From Dehalococcoidia bacterium (GTDB taxonomy: Bacteria > Chloroflexota > Dehalococcoidia > UBA3495): a DNA stretch of 39,600 bases. The stretch is from the NCBI GenBank assembly GCA_030753265.1, contig JASMCQ010000081.1:1-39600 (forward strand). Reading direction: 5' to 3'. Both the position numbers and the translations under genes were made by a program. This document shows, in pieces, positions 8,122-17,879 of this stretch. Below the pieces are notes generated by a model. The model was given only the letters and a program-made list of their open reading frames with translations, searched no databases and had not been told where the DNA came from. Each line of letters begins with the position of its first letter. The stretch's first letter is position 1.

Positions 8122-9459
8122 ATGATATACGAATCGGAGTCGGGCGACATCCTGATCGCCCTCACCGGCGAGGCGCTTATCGCCCGCAAGCTAGACGTGT
8201 TCAAAGAGGACCAGTTTCTGGCATTGCGGGAAAAGCTGATCAATGCCGACGTCACCTTCGGGAATGCCGAGTGCCTTTTCGAGGACTACTCGGACAGTCC
8301 GAACACCTACGCCGGTGGAGGGTCCGGCAGAGGGACCTACATGGCGGCGCCACCCGAGAGCATCGAACAGCTTCAGTGGATGGGCATCGACATCGTGTCG
8401 ACGGCCAACAACCACTGTTCGGATTTCGGGGAAGGCGGCGTTCTGACCAACCTTGAGTTCCTCAACGAGTACGGGATGGCCCACGCCGGGACGGGCGCCA
8501 ACTTAACGGAAGCCAGGGCGCCGGGGTACCTGGACACGCCCAAAGGCCGCGTGGCCCTCGTTGCCGCCGCCGACTGGGGCCCCAGAGGCACCGGCGGCTC
8601 GCCTTGGCCGTTTCCCATGGGTGTAATGGCGGGAGAACAAGCCCCCTACTCTCTGGGAAGGCCCGGGTGCAACCTGATCCGGCACAAGCCCAGGTTCACC
8701 GTGCCCAAGGATGTGTTCGACTCGCTAAAACGCATGGCCGGTGAGCTACATTTCGAGAATCAAGCCGGCGCCGGTGAAACCGAGTTCCTCTTCATGGGAA
8801 GTGAAGTCGTCTTGGGCGAGGATTTTTATCTGAGCACGGTGGCCGAACTGGATGACCTGGAGGACAATTTCCGTTGGGTTAGAGAGGCCCGCCGCCAGGC
8901 CGACTGGGTGATGTTCAGCTTCCACAACCACGGCGCCAGCAGGTCCGCCGAGACTCCCTCGGACCACACCAGGATCCTGGCCCACGGCGTCATCGACAAC
9001 GGCGCCGACCTGTTCATTGGCCACGGCCCGCACCGGGACCGGGGCATCGAGATCTATAACGGCAAGCCCATTTTCTACGCCTTGGGCGACTTCATCTTGC
9101 AGAACGATAGCCTCCTGTGGGCGCCCTACGACGTCATGAAGCGGTTCGGGCTGGGCTACGAGCACACCCCAGCCGATTTCTACGACGAGCGGATCCGGCA
9201 CGGCTGGAACGACAAGGTGGAAGGCTGGGAGAGTGTGGCGGTTACCTGCAAGTACGAGGCAAAGCAGCTGAAGGAGATCCGGCTGTATCCCGTGGACCTC
9301 GGCATGGGACGTCCCCGGGGCCAGGCGGGCCGTCCGGTTCTGGCGCAGCCCGGCAGCGAGGTGAACCAGCGGGTGCTGGAGCGGTTCCAGAGCATGTCGG
9401 CGACCTATGGGACGACGATTGAAATCGAGAGCGGAGTGGGCGTCATCTCAGTGTCCTAA
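8122..9459 (+). CDS. CapA-family (PGA_cap) metallophosphatase-like protein
   Basis: 445 aa. The CapA/PGA_cap domain spans most of the protein, with the metal-site motifs expected of this calcineurin-like fold: FGNAECLFED (46-55), STANNHCSDFG (93-103), FSFHNHG in the middle and FIGHGPH with YALGDFI later. In Bacillus CapA takes part in poly-gamma-glutamate synthesis or export, but most bacterial relatives are uncharacterised. No signal peptide or membrane segment is visible, so this copy is probably cytoplasmic, unlike membrane-anchored CapA. Start at 8122 has AAGGAG 6 nt upstream; a longer ORF of 40 codons upstream has no family sequence. No capB/capC nearby, so a capsule role is doubtful. 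Confidence 0.85.
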   Translation: MIYESESGDILIALTGEALIARKLDVFKEDQFLALREKLINADVTFGNAECLFEDYSDSPNTYAGGGSGRGTYMAAPPESIEQLQWMGIDIVSTANNHCSDFGEGGVLTNLEFLNEYGMAHAGTGANLTEARAPGYLDTPKGRVALVAAADWGPRGTGGSPWPFPMGVMAGEQAPYSLGRPGCNLIRHKPRFTVPKDVFDSLKRMAGELHFENQAGAGETEFLFMGSEVVLGEDFYLSTVAELDDLEDNFRWVREARRQADWVMFSFHNHGASRSAETPSDHTRILAHGVIDNGADLFIGHGPHRDRGIEIYNGKPIFYALGDFILQNDSLLWAPYDVMKRFGLGYEHTPADFYDERIRHGWNDKVEGWESVAVTCKYEAKQLKEIRLYPVDLGMGRPRGQAGRPVLAQPGSEVNQRVLERFQSMSATYGTTIEIESGVGVISVS

Positions 9460-9869
9460 GGTTCCACTCCCCTGGCGCCGGCCGGCGAGCGTTGGGCCCC
9501 GCCGGCGGTCCCGCGGCCCGCGAGCGCGAGTCCGGCTTCGAAAAGCCGTCGATTCACCGGGAAGGGTGTCCAAGCGGCCGGGATGGTTCACCAATGAGTA
9601 TCATCCCGGTCCACATGTTTGGAGAGGTGCCGTGCTTCCACGACGCCGCTCTAATGCTACATTTTGTCACTCAGCCCGGCGCTACCGGTACTTTCGAGTC
9701 GCCAGAGCTGTTCCAATGATGCTACCCACCCGGTGCCGCGGCAACCACGGCCAGAGCCTATGACTTCGACCGCGCTCTCTGAGGTGGCCCGGAACGCATG
9801 GTCCTCCGATGCTAGCTAGCCCATAGGCCCGAGACGACTCCCTTTGAAAGCACCTTTTCAGATAGTCGC
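9460..9869. other. 410-nt convergent intergenic region
   Basis: Lies between the ends of two convergent genes. I see no gene and no clear T-tailed terminator; GC-rich short inverted repeats around 9475-9530 may end transcription but lack a T-run. Confidence 0.5.
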
Positions 9870-11468
9870 TTAGGCGTCCAATAGTTCTCGCAGTTTGCGC
9901 GTCAAGGCTTCGGATAGAAATGGCTTTTGCAGGAAGGCGATCCCGGGTTCCGGCGCCGCGTAGTCGAAGACGGCTTTATCGGTATAACCAGACATAAAGA
10001 TCACCTTGGAGTTCTGCCGCCCGGCCTTGAACCGTTCCGCTAGCTCTATGCCGCCCATTCGGGGCATCACGATATCGGTCACCAGGGCGTGAATTACATT
10101 TCCGTTGTTTCCCTCGGCCATCCTCAGGGCTTCTTCGCCATTGGCCGCCTCCAGCACGTGGTAGCCCCGGTCTCGAAGCTCATAGCTGACGAGGCTGAGC
10201 AACAGCGGTTCGTCTTCGGCCAAGAGCACCGTCTCGGTCCCCTGGGGAGCGCAGTCGTAACCGGCGCTGATCTCCGGAGGTTTGGCAAGTTCCTCGGCCC
10301 GGGGGATGTAAATCTTGAAGGTGGTCCCTCGGCCCGGATCACTCCGAACCTCGATGTGGCCGCCATTCTGTTTAATTGCACCGTAGCAGGTAGCCAAACC
10401 CAGGCCGGTGCCCTTTCCGACCTCTTTGGTGGTGAAGAACGGCTCGAAAATCCGGCCTCTTACCTCGTCGGTCATCCCCTTGCCGGTATCGCTCACGGTC
10501 AGCGTCACGTATTCGCCCGGAGAGATGCCGCCCAGTTGGCTGGCTTGCTCCGCACCCAAGGCCACGTTGGCCGTCTCGATCATGAACTTGCCACCGTCCG
10601 GCATGGAATCCCGGGCGTTGATCGCCAGGTTCATCAGGACCTGCTCCATCTGGGTCGGGTCCGATTTGAGCGGCACCGGATCGGTAGCCAGCAAGATCAC
10701 CAATTCAATCTCGGCTTCCAAGAGGCACCGGAGCATCTTGTCGAAATCGATGACAAGGTCGTTGAGGTCAAATACTTTCGGTTCGATTGGCTGGCGCCGG
10801 GAGAAGACCAGCAACTGGCGAGTTAGCTTGGTGGCGCGGTCGGCAGCCTGCATGATTGACTGAAGGTGGTCGGAAATCGGATGGCTTGGCGGAAGGGCTG
10901 CGCCGCTCATCCGGGCATAGCCGACGATGGCGGTGAGCATGTTGTTGAAGTCGTGAGCCACCCCACTTGCCAGCTGTCCCATGGATTCCATCTTCCGGGA
11001 CTGGAGCAGCTGCTCCTCCAGGGACTTGCGCTCGGTGATGTCCTCCTGGACGGCGACGAAGTGGGTAATGGCTCCCTGGGGATCCCTGACGGGAGAAATG
11101 GTCTCCATCGCCCAATAGAGGCCCCCATCTTTCTGGCGGTTACGAAGCTCGCCGCGCCATTCGTCGCCGGCGAGGATCGTGTTCCAAAGCTGATGGTATT
11201 GATCTTGTGTCGTCCAGCCGGATTTTAAGATTCGAGGAGTCTTTCCTCGAACCTCTTCCACTGTGTAGCCGGTGATTCGGGTGTAGGAGGGGTTGATGTA
11301 CTCTATAGTTCCATTGACATCGGTGATCACCACCGCGAAGGGGCTTTGGTCCACGGCCTGGGATACCTTGCGGAGTTGCTCCTCAAGGGACTTGCGCTCA
11401 GTGATGTCGCGTACCAGAGCCACTATGCAGGTCCTACCTCCAATATCGTATGCAGGTCCTACCTCCAA
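9870..11468 (-). CDS. Hybrid sensor histidine kinase, C-terminal half (split by frameshift)
   Basis: 532 codons from a TTG inside a duplicated segment. Domains in order: end of a PAS domain (DITERK), a full PAS domain (about 30-150, ending in another DITERK), HisKA with His172 in the HDFNN motif, HATPase with N-box (MNLAINARD, 279-287), G1 (VSDTGKGM) and G2 (GKGTGLGLA), then a C-terminal receiver domain with phospho-acceptor Asp465 in VTDIVMP and Lys515. It phosphorylates its own receiver and would need a phosphotransfer or partner for output. The reading frame of the upstream half continues here once one copy of the 25-bp duplication (11424-11473) is removed. It is therefore one half of a single 1,280-residue kinase. 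Confidence 0.9.
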   Translation of the reverse strand: MEVGPAYDIGGRTCIVALVRDITERKSLEEQLRKVSQAVDQSPFAVVITDVNGTIEYINPSYTRITGYTVEEVRGKTPRILKSGWTTQDQYHQLWNTILAGDEWRGELRNRQKDGGLYWAMETISPVRDPQGAITHFVAVQEDITERKSLEEQLLQSRKMESMGQLASGVAHDFNNMLTAIVGYARMSGAALPPSHPISDHLQSIMQAADRATKLTRQLLVFSRRQPIEPKVFDLNDLVIDFDKMLRCLLEAEIELVILLATDPVPLKSDPTQMEQVLMNLAINARDSMPDGGKFMIETANVALGAEQASQLGGISPGEYVTLTVSDTGKGMTDEVRGRIFEPFFTTKEVGKGTGLGLATCYGAIKQNGGHIEVRSDPGRGTTFKIYIPRAEELAKPPEISAGYDCAPQGTETVLLAEDEPLLLSLVSYELRDRGYHVLEAANGEEALRMAEGNNGNVIHALVTDIVMPRMGGIELAERFKAGRQNSKVIFMSGYTDKAVFDYAAPEPGIAFLQKPFLSEALTRKLRELLDA

Positions 11469-11473
11469 TATCG
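11424..11473. repeat. Perfect 25-bp tandem duplication causing a frameshift
   Basis: Positions 11424-11448 and 11449-11473 are identical. Twenty-five is not a multiple of three, so the second copy shifts the frame and produces a TAG at 11434-11436. On the coding (-) strand each copy contains GGAGG, a Shine-Dalgarno-like sequence. Confidence 0.97.
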
Positions 11474-13737
11474 ATGGATGAAGCCGAGATTTCAGCCGAT
11501 AGCGAGTCGCCGGCTCTCGTCACACAGTTGAGGTGGTCCGTCCATCCATCACCGGTCTCGATGACCCCGCGGAAGAACTCTCGTAGCTGAGGCAAATCGT
11601 TGCCGTGGATAGCGGCAGGATGAAGATTGAACAATTCTCCCGGGGAATATCCGAGCATGGCAGATGCCTGGTGATTCGCGTCGATAATCCGGTCGAGCCT
11701 CGGGTCGACCAGTAGTATGGCGTCATTGGAGTGCTCGAAGATCTTACGGAACCGCTCCTCGCCCTCGCGGAGCGCCTCTTCCGCCCGCTTTCGCTCGGCG
11801 TAAAGCTGGGCGATGGCGATGGTGCCGGCTATCTGGTTCGCCACGCTCTCAAGAAGTGCGATGTGGCGGTCTGAGTAGGCGTTTGGGTCGCTCGATCTCA
11901 GGTTCAGAACCCCGATCACACGCTCGCTCGACACCAAAGGGACGGAGAGAAAGGACCGCATTCCGGCGTCAAAGTTCCCAGCCAAGCCGGGGAACCGGCT
12001 TACCAGCTCTGACCTATCCTCCGCCCGGATGTGCAGGCTTGCCTTGGCGCGGACAACGGCTTCGGCCTGGGTTCCGGCGAGGGGCCGGGGCACTGAGGGC
12101 CCCCGGTCTGTGACGTCCGTCCCGCCGAAGTATAGCTTCGTGAAGGTATTTTGTTCGAGATCAACGACGTTGACCCGGATTCTCTCGAAGTGGAATAGAG
12201 TACGAAGCTGCTCGGCAAAGTGTTCGAAGACCTCGTCCAGGTTAAGGGAAGAGCTGACGATGCGGCCGATGGCGGCGATCACCTCATTCTCATGGGCCAA
12301 CTGCCGCGCCGATTCCTCGCTCTGCTTCAGGGCATCCTCCGCTGCCTTCCGGTCGGTGATGTCGCTACCATATACCTGACCGATGCCAAGGTCTGGTTCG
12401 CCCCTGAAAACGAAATGAAAATACCGGTCACCCACCTGGGCCGAATGCGACATGACCAGGCCCCGTTGAATACACTTCTTCAGGTCCAAGGCTGCCGTGC
12501 TGGGCAGCAGCGATACCAGCGGCATCCGCTCGTTCGACCCCTCTCCCAGAATGGCGACGGCGGCAGGGTTGGCGGTAAGGACCAAGCCGTCGGAATCAAA
12601 GCGCAGCACGGGAGCCGGGTTCAGTTGGGGAAAGAGGGCCAACTCCCTGATACGGTGCTCCAGTTGGCCCTCGGCCCACTTGCGCTCGGTGATGTTTTCC
12701 ACGGTACCCACATAGCCGGTCAGCTTGCCTTCAGAGGAGAACAAACACCGGCCCCGCTCGGAAACCCAAAGTACTGCTCCCTGTCGCGTCGCCAACTGGT
12801 ACTCGGCCGAGAACTCACGGTTATCCGCGACCGCCTCGGTCCGCGCTTTGAACACCCATTCCCGGTCATCCGGATGAGCCACCTGGCTCCAGTCGCCTGC
12901 CAGGCACTCTTCAAGGGTTAGCCCGAATATGGTCTGCAGCGCCTTGTTAGCGTAAGTGAACCCACCGGCGGCGTCCGTCCGAAAGATACCGATGGGCGCC
13001 GCGGCGCTGAGGGTGCGGAACCGCTCTTCGCTCTCTCGCAGCGTCATCTCGGCCTGCTTGCGCTGCGTGATATCGCGGATCACGCTGAGAAGCGCCGGTG
13101 TGCCCGCATAATCGATGAGCCGCGACATGATTTCCACGGGAAGGATGCGCCCATCCTTCTTCAAAATGCGATACTCAGCGAAGGAGACAGGCTCCCCCTT
13201 AAAGAGGGCGAGCATTCGCTTCGAGGCGTGCTCCCGGTCCTCTGGAACGACGAAGCCTTCCGGGGGCCGGCCCAGCATCTCTCCCGCGGGGTACCCGGTC
13301 AGCAGGCACAAAGCGGGATTGGCATACACGATGCTTCGCTCAACGGTCAAAGCGATGCCGTCGGGGTAGTTCTGCAGCAATATGCCCTGCTGCTTCTCCG
13401 TCGCCCGCAACGAAGCCTCGGCCCGCTTGCGGTACAGAACCAGCGATGCGGCAACCCAGATCACGAACACGGCGAGAGTGCGGTTGAAGATTACTTTCCA
13501 CTCCTCGCCACCGGGGGGAGACAAGGAAAATCCCAGGACGGTCAGCGCCGTGCCCGCGATGGCGAAACCGACGGCGTACCGTCGCTGGGGCAACCAAAGG
13601 GAGAGCAACACGGGAGCCATGTACGGCACGCCACCCGCCACACCCAAGGGAATGGACATGTCCAGCAAGAAGGTCGCAGCGAACAGAAGGGCAGCCAAGG
13701 GATACAGCCATTTGACGCTCTTCTTTGCGGTGTTCAT
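11434..13737 (-). CDS. Membrane PAS/GAF sensor, N-terminal half of the hybrid kinase
   Basis: 767 aa. Four hydrophobic segments (about 9-28, 31-49, 53-71, 84-101) form an N-terminal membrane sensor unit. They are followed by three PAS domains (about 113-230, 240-360, 370-485, each ending in DITQRK/NITERK/DITDRK), a GAF domain (about 490-650) and a further PAS domain that runs into the frameshift. The protein ends with an out-of-frame tail (IRYWR) after IDIGGRTC. It has no kinase core of its own. Start at 13737 is preferred over an ATG eight codons earlier because AGGAGA stands just before it. With one 25-bp copy removed the gene 13737-9870 is a single open frame. Confidence 0.88.
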   Translation of the reverse strand: MNTAKKSVKWLYPLAALLFAATFLLDMSIPLGVAGGVPYMAPVLLSLWLPQRRYAVGFAIAGTALTVLGFSLSPPGGEEWKVIFNRTLAVFVIWVAASLVLYRKRAEASLRATEKQQGILLQNYPDGIALTVERSIVYANPALCLLTGYPAGEMLGRPPEGFVVPEDREHASKRMLALFKGEPVSFAEYRILKKDGRILPVEIMSRLIDYAGTPALLSVIRDITQRKQAEMTLRESEERFRTLSAAAPIGIFRTDAAGGFTYANKALQTIFGLTLEECLAGDWSQVAHPDDREWVFKARTEAVADNREFSAEYQLATRQGAVLWVSERGRCLFSSEGKLTGYVGTVENITERKWAEGQLEHRIRELALFPQLNPAPVLRFDSDGLVLTANPAAVAILGEGSNERMPLVSLLPSTAALDLKKCIQRGLVMSHSAQVGDRYFHFVFRGEPDLGIGQVYGSDITDRKAAEDALKQSEESARQLAHENEVIAAIGRIVSSSLNLDEVFEHFAEQLRTLFHFERIRVNVVDLEQNTFTKLYFGGTDVTDRGPSVPRPLAGTQAEAVVRAKASLHIRAEDRSELVSRFPGLAGNFDAGMRSFLSVPLVSSERVIGVLNLRSSDPNAYSDRHIALLESVANQIAGTIAIAQLYAERKRAEEALREGEERFRKIFEHSNDAILLVDPRLDRIIDANHQASAMLGYSPGELFNLHPAAIHGNDLPQLREFFRGVIETGDGWTDHLNCVTRAGDSLSAEISASSIDIGGRTCIRYWR

Positions 13738-14565
13738 AACGTCCGTCTCCTGGCCGCCCAAGATTCCATCAGAATATCCGCCAGAATATCCGCGAATTGT
13801 CTTCCTCCCCTAACCCCACCTTCGTACCCGCTACCTTGCTGGAAACGCAATCATGAACTCCACCCCGGCGTAGCCTCAGGGGTCGACGGTGCCGCCCCCT
13901 CTTCCACCAACTCTGCCGCTTCGAAAGGGAAACAGATCCTGTCGGAGAATGAGCAATGGTGCCATCGCAACTATTTCGCCCAACCCGATGAGGCGTTACC
14001 GGTTCGCATACCAAATTCCCTCCTCGGCGGTCGCAATAAGGCAGGACGATTCGACACGAAGAGCCTCGTCTTCCGGCCCTGGACTCCACCAAGGAGAGGT
14101 AACATCGTCCTTGGTTTAATCCAGACCTCGGAGCCAACGTGGCGTTGCGAGTCGTCTTCGGCGCAGCGCCATTGCTTGGGGACGGTTGGGCGTCGCACCC
14201 TTGATGGACCCAGGCGTCCGATTGTTTGGGCCTACGGGGGGTGGACCCGGAACAGGACCAGAAAGGGCGCCGCCTGCTTTTCGCTCCTTCTTCACAATGT
14301 GTTCACAATTTGACGTTACTATCCAAGAAAGGTGCCCGGCAGTGTGCCTGTACCCTTCCGGGAGAGTGGTGTTCCCCTAACGAGGTGATTCGGTCCATGT
14401 TGGGGTTCGAGGGCAGGTTGCCGGCAGAACCTTCACCTGGGCTCCCTTGGCTGCGGAAGCTCCCGCTTGCTCTCCAGTGGCGGAGAAGATAAGGTTGCCT
14501 TGACTGAATTTCAGGACCCTTAAACCTGACATTCTCCCAGACCTACGATAAAGGGGGCAGCCATT
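13738..14565. other. 828-nt divergent intergenic region
   Basis: Lies between the divergent histidine kinase and UGSC genes. Long + strand frames here have no family look and overlap the kinase coding strand. The only structure I can support is the conserved element at 14453-14552. Confidence 0.6.
14453..14552 (+). repeat. Conserved ~100-nt intergenic element, copy A
   Basis: Aligns without gaps with 17880-17979, about 70% identical by hand count. A hairpin CTCTCC...GGAGA is kept while its loop differs. It ends 13 nt before the selenoprotein start. Confidence 0.75.
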
Positions 14566-16236
14566 GTGGTTGCGATAGAGGTGCTTAATCCGGTGGCGCA
14601 ACGGCTTGCCGATTTCCGTAGAGCCGCGGGCGCCCCTCGCCCATCGAACTTGGAAGGGAAGCGCATTGGGCTGCTGTGGAACTCGAAACGCGGTGGCGAC
14701 GTGGCGCTGGAAACCATCGGAACAGCCCTGCAGGACCGGTTTCCGGGGACGGCCCTGGTGAAGGTCTGGGGAGTTATGGGCAATCCTGAGCCAACGTTCA
14801 CCAAGGTAGTGCGGGAGTGTGATGTTGTCATCGGGGCCACGGGCGATTGAGGCTACTGCACGGTCAGCCTTGTGCAAGACCTGATTAAGATCGAGGGGAG
14901 AGGGATTCCTACAGTAGCCATAGTTGCCAAATCCTTCGAGGCCCAAACCAGAGCATCAGCGCATGGACTCGGATTGCTGGGCTTTCCTTACGCCATGGTG
15001 AAAGACTGTTTGACGGGGCTGTCTCCGGAGGAGATCACGAGACAGGCCGGCGAAGCTGTCCCAGCGGTAATCGAGGGACTCACAAAGAGCCTCGGCGACG
15101 AGGCGGTCAGCATCGACGTCCTTCGGCCTGAACCCACGGCAGCGGAGCGGTTCGAGGCGGGGGACCATTTCAAGGCTTTCCAGGCAATCAACAGAGCGTT
15201 CCTGGAGCGCGGCTGGGCCGATGGGTTTCCCCTTTGGCCTGCAACGCGAGAAGCCACTGACGAGATGTTAGCTGGGACTACCCGGCCGCCTCAGGACATC
15301 GTCGGGATCCTCAGCCCCGGTCACGGCTTAGCAACGGTGGAGAAAATCGCGGTAAATGCGGTTATGGCCGGATGCTCGCCGTCGCACATGCCGGTCCTGA
15401 TTGCCATTGTCGAGGCGGTTTCAAATCCGCCATTCCCTCTTGGGCCAGTGTCCTGCTCCACCGGCCCCCATGCTCCTCTCGTGCTGATCAACGGCCCCAT
15501 TGCCAAACAGCTTGGAATCAATGCTGGCGGCTGTGCGCTGGGACCGGGCGCCCAGTCGAAAGTCAACATTGCTATCGGGAGGGCCCTGAGGCTCATCATC
15601 ATGAACATTGGCCACGCCTACCCCGGGCAGGGCGACATGGATACTCTGGGGAGCGCTTGTAAGTTCAGTCTATGCCTCGCGGAGAACGAAGAGGCCAGCC
15701 CGTGGCCGCCGTACCACGTCACTCAAGGGTTTTCTCCCGAGTCCAGTACGGTGACCGTGTTTGGCATCCGCGACATGATAGACATCAATGAAATGTGGAA
15801 CCATACCGCGGAGGGGATCGTTACGACGGTGGCGGCGTTCGCCTCGATACCGGGCGGAGAGTACTTGACAGGCCGCTTCGCCGAGAACGACTCGATACCG
15901 CTGATCGCCTGGCACGCTTTACTGATTCTATGCCCGGACCATGCACGGTCTATTTATCGGAGCGGGTGGACCAGGGAGCACGTGGAAGAGTTTTTCTATC
16001 ATCGGGCCCAGGCGCCTCTGAAGAACCTGCTCAGCCGGGTGAAGGCGACTCCCTCGGAGATTCGACCGATTTATCGCTGGACCTTGGACGCGCCACCCGA
16101 GATGACCATGCCGGTGCTCCAGTCACCCAAGGACCTGCACGTGGTGGTAGCCGGCGCCTCCAGCAGCGCCGGCAAATCTCAGTACGTGCGGCTCATTGGG
16201 CAACCGTCGGCCACAGTGGAGATTATGGCCTGGTGA
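14566..16236 (+). CDS. UGSC-family selenoprotein (UGYC variant) with large C-terminal domain
   Basis: Read through TGA at 14848-14850 as selenocysteine this is one 556-residue protein with Sec95 in the motif U-G-Y-C. The first part (about 1-185) matches the UGSC family layout: LEGKRIGLLWNSK, then VIGATGD-U-GYC, then GIPTVAIVAKSFE and LTGLSPEEI. In that family the motif is usually [UC]GSC. It is thought to be a redox or thiol-type active site; its reaction is not known to me. The C-terminal ~370 residues (for example VNAVMAGCSPSHMPV, LGPGAQSK, PSTVTVFG-like) are a domain I know only as uncharacterised. The frame is the same on both sides of the TGA, and codon usage does not change. Start GTG with AAGGGGG upstream. 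Next gene is a CoA-transferase. Confidence 0.85.
14848..14850 (+). other. In-frame UGA, probable selenocysteine codon
   Basis: TGA followed by GGC TAC TGC (Gly-Tyr-Cys) at the exact place of the redox [UC]GSC motif, with family sequence continuing in frame on both sides. Confidence 0.85.
14857..14876 (+). promoter_or_regulatory. Candidate bSECIS element
   Basis: TGCAC (14857-14861) pairs with GTGCA (14872-14876). GG/CC inside leaves a UCAG tetraloop and two bulged U residues. The loop begins about 13 nt after the UGA, slightly closer than the usual 16-37 nt. An alternative stem, GGTC (14862-14865) with GACC (14878-14881), is possible. Confidence 0.45.
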
Positions 16237-16487
16237 ACGAAAGGGTTGCGGGGCAGTCAACGGCGTGCGCTGGACAAAGCATGTAGAGGCCACCCTCGCG
16301 ATGTCTGAGATGGCCCGCTGGCTGGCCCGACTGGCTGCGCAAGATGATGAATATACTATGATGTCCCCGGCTGGACCGCTCCCGCCGGAGGTCCCACCGT
16401 TGTCTGAAGGTGGGCCATGGGATGCCAATTGCCGGCTCCGCCCCAAACCTGCGCCGTTCTTCGGCGCCCCGGATGGAGGGTGATTCC

Positions 16488-17810
16488 ATGACGTGCTCAA
16501 GCTGTGAGAGGGAAAACCGTCGAGACGCCAATTACTGTGACGCTTGCGGAATGAAACTAGCCGCACCCATGAATGGCGACGGCGGGATCGCAGGCAAAAC
16601 GGGGCCGCTGGACGGCATTCGGGTAATTGACTGGACAGCGTACCAGTTCGGCCCGGTATCCACCATGATGTTGGCGGACCTGGGCGCCGAGGTCATCAAG
16701 GTGGAGTCCTTGGATGGCGACCCCGGCAGGAATACCAACCGGATCAGCCAATTGCCCTCGCAACTCCCTGCCGGCGTCAGCGCCTATTTCGAGTCTTTGA
16801 ACCGGCAGAAGAAGAGTATCGCCCTGGACCTCAAGAACCCAAAGGGTGTCGAAGTCATGTACCGGCTGGTGGCGAAATCGGACGTATTTGTCCAGAACTT
16901 CCGCCAAGGTGTCGCGGAACGGTTGGGCTTGGGATATGAAGACCTGGTCGAGCACAACCCGAAGATCGTATGCGGCGCCGCTACCGGCTACGGCCCGAAG
17001 GGCCCCGATTCCCGTAAGCCCGCGTTCGCGCTAACCGGTGAAGCCAGGTCTGGGTCCCTGTGGTGGGGCGGCCCGGACGATGATCTACCCTACAACCTTG
17101 GAAGTATTGCCGACCAGATGGCCGGGATAATGCTCTCCTACGGGATATTGGGCGGTCTGGTCGCCAGAGAGAGGCTTGGAATTGGCCAGAAAGTCGACGC
17201 GTCCCACCTCGGAGGCATGATGTGGCTGGGTGGCAAACGGTATGGCATGGCCTTGATTACGAAGAACGCGCCGCTGCGTCAGACCCGCGCCTCGGCCCGC
17301 AATCCCCTGTGGAATTACTACAAGTGCAAGGACGGCCGGTGGATAGCGCTTTCCATGAATCAGACCGACCGCTATATGCCTTTATTCTGCAAAGCCATCA
17401 GCAGGCCTCACCTTGCCGAAGACGAGCGGTTCAACAACATGGCGGCCCTCCTCGAGAATAGTAAGGAGTTGATCGACATCCTGGACGACATATTTGCCAC
17501 CAAGACCCAGGGTGAATGGAAAAAAGTGCTGTCTGAAGCGGAAGGGATCATCTGGGAGCTGGTTCAGGACGTGTTTGACCTGCCGGATGACCCCCAAGTA
17601 ATTGCGAATAACTACATCGTCGACTTCGACCACCCTGCGCTGGGTCCCTCCAAATGGCTGCAAACTCCGGTGGGCTACAGCAAGATGCCACTGTCTACCA
17701 GAAAGATGGCTCCGGCCCACGGCGAGCATACAGCGGAGGTCCTGATCGATATGCTGGGGTACGACCGGGATGACATCGCGACGCTACGTGATGAAAGAGT
17801 CATTTTATAA
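16488..17810 (+). CDS. Zinc-ribbon / class III CoA-transferase (CaiB/BaiF) fusion
   Basis: 440 aa. The first 22 residues form a zinc ribbon (Cys3, Cys6, Cys17, Cys20 in CxxC...CxxC). From about residue 38 the CaiB/BaiF fold begins: LDGIRVIDWTAYQFGP, ADLGAEVIKVE, SLNRQKKSIALDLK, and the catalytic aspartate is probably Asp209 in GSIADQMAG. Family members move CoA from an acyl-CoA to a carboxylic acid, activating acids for breakdown or racemisation. The ATG at 16488 has GGAGGG upstream and makes the zinc ribbon the natural N-terminus. The ribbon is unusual for this family. The UGSC selenoprotein lies 251 nt upstream; they may share a catabolic route, which is inference. Confidence 0.93.
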   Translation: MTCSSCERENRRDANYCDACGMKLAAPMNGDGGIAGKTGPLDGIRVIDWTAYQFGPVSTMMLADLGAEVIKVESLDGDPGRNTNRISQLPSQLPAGVSAYFESLNRQKKSIALDLKNPKGVEVMYRLVAKSDVFVQNFRQGVAERLGLGYEDLVEHNPKIVCGAATGYGPKGPDSRKPAFALTGEARSGSLWWGGPDDDLPYNLGSIADQMAGIMLSYGILGGLVARERLGIGQKVDASHLGGMMWLGGKRYGMALITKNAPLRQTRASARNPLWNYYKCKDGRWIALSMNQTDRYMPLFCKAISRPHLAEDERFNNMAALLENSKELIDILDDIFATKTQGEWKKVLSEAEGIIWELVQDVFDLPDDPQVIANNYIVDFDHPALGPSKWLQTPVGYSKMPLSTRKMAPAHGEHTAEVLIDMLGYDRDDIATLRDERVIL

Positions 17811-17879
17811 AGCCAGGCGCCGCAGCCGGGTTTGATCGCATCGGCACTAGATCCATGGCTTCGGGCGGCTCCACTACCT

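Noticed and set aside
13228..14313. 361-codon plus-strand ORF
   Set aside because: Half antisense to the kinase, half in the intergenic gap; composition of a shadow.
14566..14850. UGSC gene as a truncated pseudogene
   Set aside because: The TGA is exactly at the family's Sec/Cys position and family sequence continues in frame after it.
14377..14946. Minus-strand ORF containing the MSGL segment shared with 17675-17959
   Set aside because: Most of it is antisense to the selenoprotein; the shared part is better explained by the conserved leader element, though a small ORF remains possible.
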